DNA of 64,000 nucleotides from Streptomyces glaucescens (GTDB lineage: Bacteria; Actinomycetota; Actinomycetes; Streptomycetales; Streptomycetaceae): the NCBI RefSeq assembly GCF_000761215.1, contig NZ_CP009438.1, positions 620,001 to 684,000 on the forward strand. Direction: 5' to 3'. The notes under the pieces were generated by a model that searched no databases, was not told where the DNA came from, and saw nothing but the letters and a program-made list of their open reading frames with translations. This document shows, piece after piece, positions 60,222 through 64,000 of this stretch (positions within the stretch are counted from its first letter, which is position 1; the number at the start of each line of letters is the position of its first letter). Both the position numbers and the translations under genes were made by a program.

Positions 60222-61517
60222 ATGGCGGACGCGACGGAGCTGCTGGACGCGGGCGAACGGCTCGGACCGGAGGCGCTGCGGGCGCTCCAGCTGGAGCGGC
60301 TGCGGGCGTCGCTGCGGCACGCGTACGCGAACGTGCCGTTCTACCGGGATGCCTTCGACAAGGCCGGCGTCCGCCCCGACGACTGCCGCTCGCTCGCCGA
60401 TCTGGCCCGGTTCCCCTTCACCACCAAGGCGGACCTGCGGGACCACTACCCGTACGGGATGTTCGCCGTGCCGCGGGACCGGATCCGGCGTGTGCACGCC
60501 TCCAGCGGGACCACCGGGCAGCCCACGGTCGTCGGCTACACCGAGGGCGATCTGTCCATGTGGGCGGACATGGTGGCGCGGTCGATCCGGGCGGCGGGCG
60601 GCCGGCCGGGCGACCGGATCCACGTGGCGTACGGGTACGGCCTGTTCACCGGCGGGCTCGGCGCGCACCACGGCGCGGAACGGCTCGGCTGCACGGTCGT
60701 CCCGGCGTCGGGCGGCATGACCGCCCGGCAGGTGCGGCTGATCCAGGACCTGGAGCCCGACGTGATCATGGTGACGCCGTCGTACATGCTGACCCTGCTG
60801 GACGAGTTCGAGCGACAGGGCGTCGACCCGCGCCGCACCTCGCTGCGCGTCGGGGTGTTCGGCGCGGAGCCGTGGACCGAGGAGATGCGGCGGGAGATCG
60901 AGGAGCGGTGCGCGATCGACGCGGTCGACATATACGGCCTGTCGGAGGTGATCGGCCCCGGTGTCGCCCAGGAGTGCGTGGAGACCAAGGACGGGCTGCA
61001 CATCTGGGAGGACCACTTCTACCCGGAGGTCGTGGACCCGCTCACCGGGGAGGTGCTGCCGGACGGCGAGGAGGGGGAGCTGGTGTTCACCTCGCTCACC
61101 AAGGAGGCGATGCCGGTCGTCCGGTACCGGACCCGCGATCTGACCCGGCTGCTGCCGGGCACCGCGCGGGTGTTCCGCCGCATGCGGAAGATCACCGGCC
61201 GCAGTGACGACATGGTGATCCTGCGCGGCGTGAACCTCTTCCCCACCCAGATCGAGGAGATCGTGCTGCGCACGCCGGGCGTGGCCCCGCACTTCCAGCT
61301 GCGGCTGACCCGCGAGGGCCGCCTGGACGCCCTCACGGTCCTCGCGGAGGCCCGCCCGGACGCGGGCCCCGAGGTCCGCGAGTCCGCCGCCCGATCGATC
61401 GCCGCGGCCGTGAAGGACGGCATCGGGGTGTCGGTCTCGGTGGAGATCGTCGACCCGGAGTCCCTGGAGCGGTCGGTGGGCAAGATCCGGCGGATCGTGG
61501 ACCTGCGCCCTCGCTGA
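60222..61517 (+). CDS. paaK: Phenylacetate-CoA ligase
   Basis: A 431-residue AMP-forming ligase of the PaaK type: FYRDAFDKAGVRPDDCRSLA, RVHASSGTTGQPTVVGYTEG (P-loop), VFGAEPWTEEMRREIEERC, AVDIYGLSEVIGPGVAQECV, VRYRTRDLTRLLPG and ITGRSDDMVILRGVNLFPTQ. It converts phenylacetate and CoA to phenylacetyl-CoA. No other paa genes are in the window, so it may be a stand-alone peripheral ligase for phenylacetate or another aryl acid. The palindrome at 60171-60184 suggests TetR-family control. Confidence 0.93.
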   Translation: MADATELLDAGERLGPEALRALQLERLRASLRHAYANVPFYRDAFDKAGVRPDDCRSLADLARFPFTTKADLRDHYPYGMFAVPRDRIRRVHASSGTTGQPTVVGYTEGDLSMWADMVARSIRAAGGRPGDRIHVAYGYGLFTGGLGAHHGAERLGCTVVPASGGMTARQVRLIQDLEPDVIMVTPSYMLTLLDEFERQGVDPRRTSLRVGVFGAEPWTEEMRREIEERCAIDAVDIYGLSEVIGPGVAQECVETKDGLHIWEDHFYPEVVDPLTGEVLPDGEEGELVFTSLTKEAMPVVRYRTRDLTRLLPGTARVFRRMRKITGRSDDMVILRGVNLFPTQIEEIVLRTPGVAPHFQLRLTREGRLDALTVLAEARPDAGPEVRESAARSIAAAVKDGIGVSVSVEIVDPESLERSVGKIRRIVDLRPR

Positions 61518-61524
61518 GCCGGCG

Positions 61525-62793
61525 TCAGTCCCCGCGCCGGCGGCGGTGCGGCTCGCCGCGCAGGGAGGCCAGCACCAGACGGCCGTACCGGGTGGTCAGG
61601 GCCGCGGCCGTGGCGGCGAGGGCGCCGGTGAGGGCGGTCAGGAGGTGCCAGGGGTTCTCGTCTCCCAGGACCTGGAGGACGGACAGGGCGGTGCCGAGCG
61701 GGAGCCCGAGGACGGTGAGCACGCCGAGGGCGCCGGCGATCTGCCCGCTCTCCCGGGTCTGCACGATCCGGCTGTAGTCGGCGGCCTCGGCCAGGATGTC
61801 GGTGAACAGCTCGGGCAGCCGGTGGCGGGCCTGGAAGGCGCGCAGCAGGCCGTCGGCGGGGCCGTGCACGGTCTGGTGACGGCGCCAGTAGGCGCTGCGG
61901 AACACCGCGATGTTCCGCTCCAGGGCCGACACCCGCCGGGCCAGGCCCGGGGCGCCGTCGAAGACCTGGGACAGTTCGTCGGTGAGCGCGTCGAGGTGGT
62001 CGCGCTGGATCATGCCCAGCAGCAGCGCGTCCAGGTACACCGCGCGGGCCTGGACGGCGGCGAACTCGTAGAAGTCGCCGGCGCCGCGGTCGGGCCGGTG
62101 GCCGAGGAAGGCCGCGCCGTGCCGGCCGACCAGGGCGCTCCAGTCGGCGGATATGCGGATCGCCTCGGCGGCCACGCCCGCGAGGCGTTCCGGCGGGGAC
62201 GGGTTGTCGGTCTCCGTCGACCGCGAGGCCAGCTCGCGCAGCCGGTGGTCGGCCGATGCGGGCAGCGCGCCGTCGGCGTCCCGCAGGACGGCGGTGTGCG
62301 TGGCGCAGGGGGTGAGGAAGGCCACGGTGTACGGCCGTGACAGGGCGAAGGGCGCCCGGGGCGGCGCGGTGTCGGCGACGCCGCCGAACAGGACGGCCGG
62401 GTCCAGTGGCCCGGTCAGCGGATCGGGGCCCGCCCCGGTCCGGTGCCCGATCGCCCGCAGCACGTCCAGGAGAGGGGCGCCGTGGACGGCGAGGTGGAGC
62501 ACGCCGAGTGCCTGCCGGGGCTGCCGGGGCGTGGCCACCCGCAGCAGTTCGAGTCCCTCCAGCACCAGCGGGCCCGCGGTGACGGACGTCCTGCGGTGCC
62601 GGCGCCCTCCGTACAGCGCGCGGGCCGCCGCGGGCGCGAAGTAGCCGCGGCGCCGCTCGGCGTCCCACGGCCGCTGCTCGGTGCCGAACGGCAACGGCCC
62701 CTCGTCCCAGTCCGGTTCGCCGTGCAACAGCAGCGGCAGCACCACCGACACCGTCTGCCGTGCCCCCGCCGCCTCGCCCGGAGTGCCGCTCAC
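61525..62793 (-). CDS. Unrecognised protein with two C-terminal membrane helices
   Basis: A 422-residue protein. I cannot place it in a family. Residues 1-330 are soluble and mostly helical in the second half (LDALTDELSQVFDGAPGLAR, LERNIAVFRSAYWRRHQTVH, RLPELFTDILAEAADYSRIV); two hydrophobic helices follow (IAGALGVLTVLGLPLGTALS and TALTGALAATAAALTTRYGR) and the tail is basic. This outline - long cytoplasmic domain then two TMs - is like that of CorA-type channels but no GMN motif is present. It lies 34 bp upstream of the acyl-CoA synthetase gene's stop on the same strand. Confidence 0.78.
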   Translation of the reverse strand: MSGTPGEAAGARQTVSVVLPLLLHGEPDWDEGPLPFGTEQRPWDAERRRGYFAPAAARALYGGRRHRRTSVTAGPLVLEGLELLRVATPRQPRQALGVLHLAVHGAPLLDVLRAIGHRTGAGPDPLTGPLDPAVLFGGVADTAPPRAPFALSRPYTVAFLTPCATHTAVLRDADGALPASADHRLRELASRSTETDNPSPPERLAGVAAEAIRISADWSALVGRHGAAFLGHRPDRGAGDFYEFAAVQARAVYLDALLLGMIQRDHLDALTDELSQVFDGAPGLARRVSALERNIAVFRSAYWRRHQTVHGPADGLLRAFQARHRLPELFTDILAEAADYSRIVQTRESGQIAGALGVLTVLGLPLGTALSVLQVLGDENPWHLLTALTGALAATAAALTTRYGRLVLASLRGEPHRRRRGD

Positions 62794-62827
62794 CCGCCGT
62801 GTCCTCCTTCGCCGTACGTCCGCCGTG

Positions 62828-64000
62828 TCATGCCGTGCCGAAGCGGTCGCGCAGCTCCCGCTTGAGGATCTTGCCGCTGGCGTTGCGCGGCAGGGCCTCG
62901 ACGAACACGACGCGTTTGGGTGCCTTGAAGGAGGTCAGGCGCTCGCGGGCGTGGGCGATCAGTTCCGCCTCGGTGGGCTCGCCGCGCGGGACGACGAACG
63001 CGGTGATCGCCTCGATCCACTTCTCGTCGGGCAGACCGACGACGGCCGCCTCGGCGACGCCGTCGTGGGTGTAGAGGGCGTCCTCGACCTGCCGGGAGGC
63101 GACCAGCACACCACCGGAGTTGATGACGTCCTTGACCCGGTCGACGACGGTGAAGTAGCCGTCGGCGTCGCGGACCGCGAGGTCGCCGGAGCGGAACCAC
63201 CCGTCGCGGAAGGCGGCCGCGGTCTCCTCGGGCTTGTCCCAGTAACCCTCGCACAGCTGCGGGGAGCGGTAGACGATCTCGCCGGGGGTGCCGTCGGGCA
63301 CGTCCTCGCCGTCCTCGTCGACGACGCGGGCGTCCACGAACAGCACCGGCCGGCCGCAGGAGTCGAGGCGGCCCTCGTGCTCGTCGGGGCCGAGGACGGT
63401 GGCCAGCGGGCCGATCTCGCTCTGCCCGAAGCAGTTGTAAAAGGCCAGCCGGGGCAGGCGCGCCCGCAGGCGTTCCAGGACGGGCACCGGCATGACCGAC
63501 GCGCCGTAGTACGCCTTGCGCAGCCCGTCGAGGTCGCGGGCCGCGAAGTCGGGGCGGCCCGCGAGGCCGATCCACACGGTGGGCGGGGCGAACAGGCTGT
63601 CGACCCGGCCGGCCTCGATCAGGTCGAACAGGCGGTCGCCGTCGGGGCCGTCGAGGATGATGTTCGTCGCGCCGACCGCGAGGTACGGCAGCAGGAACAC
63701 GTGCATCTGGGCCGAGTGGTAGAGCGGCAGCGCGTGCGCCGGGCGGTCCCCGGCGCTCAGGTCCAGGGCGGTGACGGCGCTCAGGTACTCGTGCACCAGC
63801 GCCCGGTGGGTCATCATCGCGCCCTTCGGCAGCGCGGTGGTGCCGGAGGTGTACAGCAGCTGCACCAGGTCCTCGCCGCGTGCCTCGGGACCCTCGTGGG
63901 GCGGGGCGGAGGGCAGCAGGTCGAGCAGTGATCCGCCGGTGTCGCGCAGCGGCAGCACGGGGACCGGGCCGGGCAGCCGGCCGGCCAGGTCCGGGTCGGC
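62828..64000 (-). CDS. Acyl-CoA synthetase (AMP-binding), 5' end off window
   Basis: The frame is open to the window edge; 391 residues are present. It is the C-terminal two thirds of an ANL-superfamily fatty acyl-CoA synthetase: P-loop QLLYTSGTTALPKGAMMTHR, FYNCFGQSEIGPLATVLGPD, GEIVYRSPQLCEGYWDKPEE, WFRSGDLAVRDADGYFTVVD, RVKDVINSGGVLVASRQVED and the Lys motif NASGKILKRELRDRF. It activates a carboxylic acid as acyl-AMP and then acyl-CoA; chain length unknown. It reads into the unknown two-TM gene with a 34-bp gap and may be co-transcribed with it. Confidence 0.92.
   Translation of the reverse strand, partial: ADPDLAGRLPGPVPVLPLRDTGGSLLDLLPSAPPHEGPEARGEDLVQLLYTSGTTALPKGAMMTHRALVHEYLSAVTALDLSAGDRPAHALPLYHSAQMHVFLLPYLAVGATNIILDGPDGDRLFDLIEAGRVDSLFAPPTVWIGLAGRPDFAARDLDGLRKAYYGASVMPVPVLERLRARLPRLAFYNCFGQSEIGPLATVLGPDEHEGRLDSCGRPVLFVDARVVDEDGEDVPDGTPGEIVYRSPQLCEGYWDKPEETAAAFRDGWFRSGDLAVRDADGYFTVVDRVKDVINSGGVLVASRQVEDALYTHDGVAEAAVVGLPDEKWIEAITAFVVPRGEPTEAELIAHARERLTSFKAPKRVVFVEALPRNASGKILKRELRDRFGTA

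Noticed and set aside
1..64000. Insertion sequences, integrases, attachment sites, tRNA or rRNA genes, secondary-metabolite synthases and phage-defence operons
   Set aside because: Looked for and not found; no transposase, recombinase, PKS/NRPS or restriction motif appears in any credible frame. tRNA genes could only be excluded with a covariance search.

Overview
The window is about 73% G+C. Its codons strongly prefer G or C in the third position, and it carries families that are essentially actinobacterial: SsgA-like proteins, a long chaplin, MelC1/MelC2 tyrosinase, streptophobe, an NsdA-like regulator, DUF397, mycothiol/F420-type enzymes and PopR-ClpP3-ClpP4. It is chromosomal DNA of a Streptomyces. 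The mix of conditional and accessory functions, with no ribosomal or core biosynthetic operons, suggests a chromosome-arm region; that placement is inference. Both edges cut genes: a Ser/Thr kinase on the left and an acyl-CoA synthetase on the right.

Left part (1-12.8 kb): kinase C-terminus, serine hydrolase, F420-type luciferase-like oxidoreductase, an SsgA-like protein with a hairpin over its start, DUF6328 membrane protein, a monooxygenase/aldo-keto reductase pair, the melC1-melC2 melanin operon, SRPBCC protein, RNase HI with a C-terminal Cys/His knuckle, two VOC proteins and an epoxide hydrolase.

Proteolysis and sigma block (12.8-16.4 kb): clpP3-clpP4 with a tandem operator, convergent popR (C-terminus LAA), then a SigB-family sigma factor and a convergent RsbW-type ATP-binding protein. 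This matches the PopR circuit known from Streptomyces lividans, but here ClpP4 has lost its catalytic histidine.

Phospho-signalling block (16.5-23.9 kb): DUF6777 protein with an expanding heptad repeat, streptophobe, and a translationally coupled kinase / SH3-like protein / FHA-FHA-ABC transporter set that resembles mycobacterial PknF-Rv1747.

Middle (24-37 kb): aldo-keto reductase with divergent LysR, DinB-type protein, adenosine deaminase, VOC, PPOX-type protein, secreted sphingomyelinase, an archease / RtcB / PolX nucleic-acid repair group, and an MMPL exporter with a MarR regulator.

Light-response-like block (37.6-42.6 kb): SDR-DUF2867 protein, DNA photolyase, LitR/CarH-like MerR regulator and divergent ECF sigma factor.

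Right part (42.8-64 kb): acyl-CoA dehydrogenase-like protein, nucleoside deaminase, two-domain chaplin, secreted peptidase-like hydrolase, baeRF3 protein, Gfo/Idh/MocA oxidoreductase, a second SsgA-like protein, SpoIIE-type phosphatase, NsdA-like regulator, a TTA-containing phosphotransferase, peptidoglycan amidase, Usp, DUF397, alpha/beta hydrolase, PaaK behind a TetR-type operator, an unknown two-TM protein and the partial acyl-CoA synthetase.

Twelve genes share a TANNNT-like hexamer ending 6-8 nt before the start codon with no Shine-Dalgarno sequence. They look leaderless and include most of the regulators.
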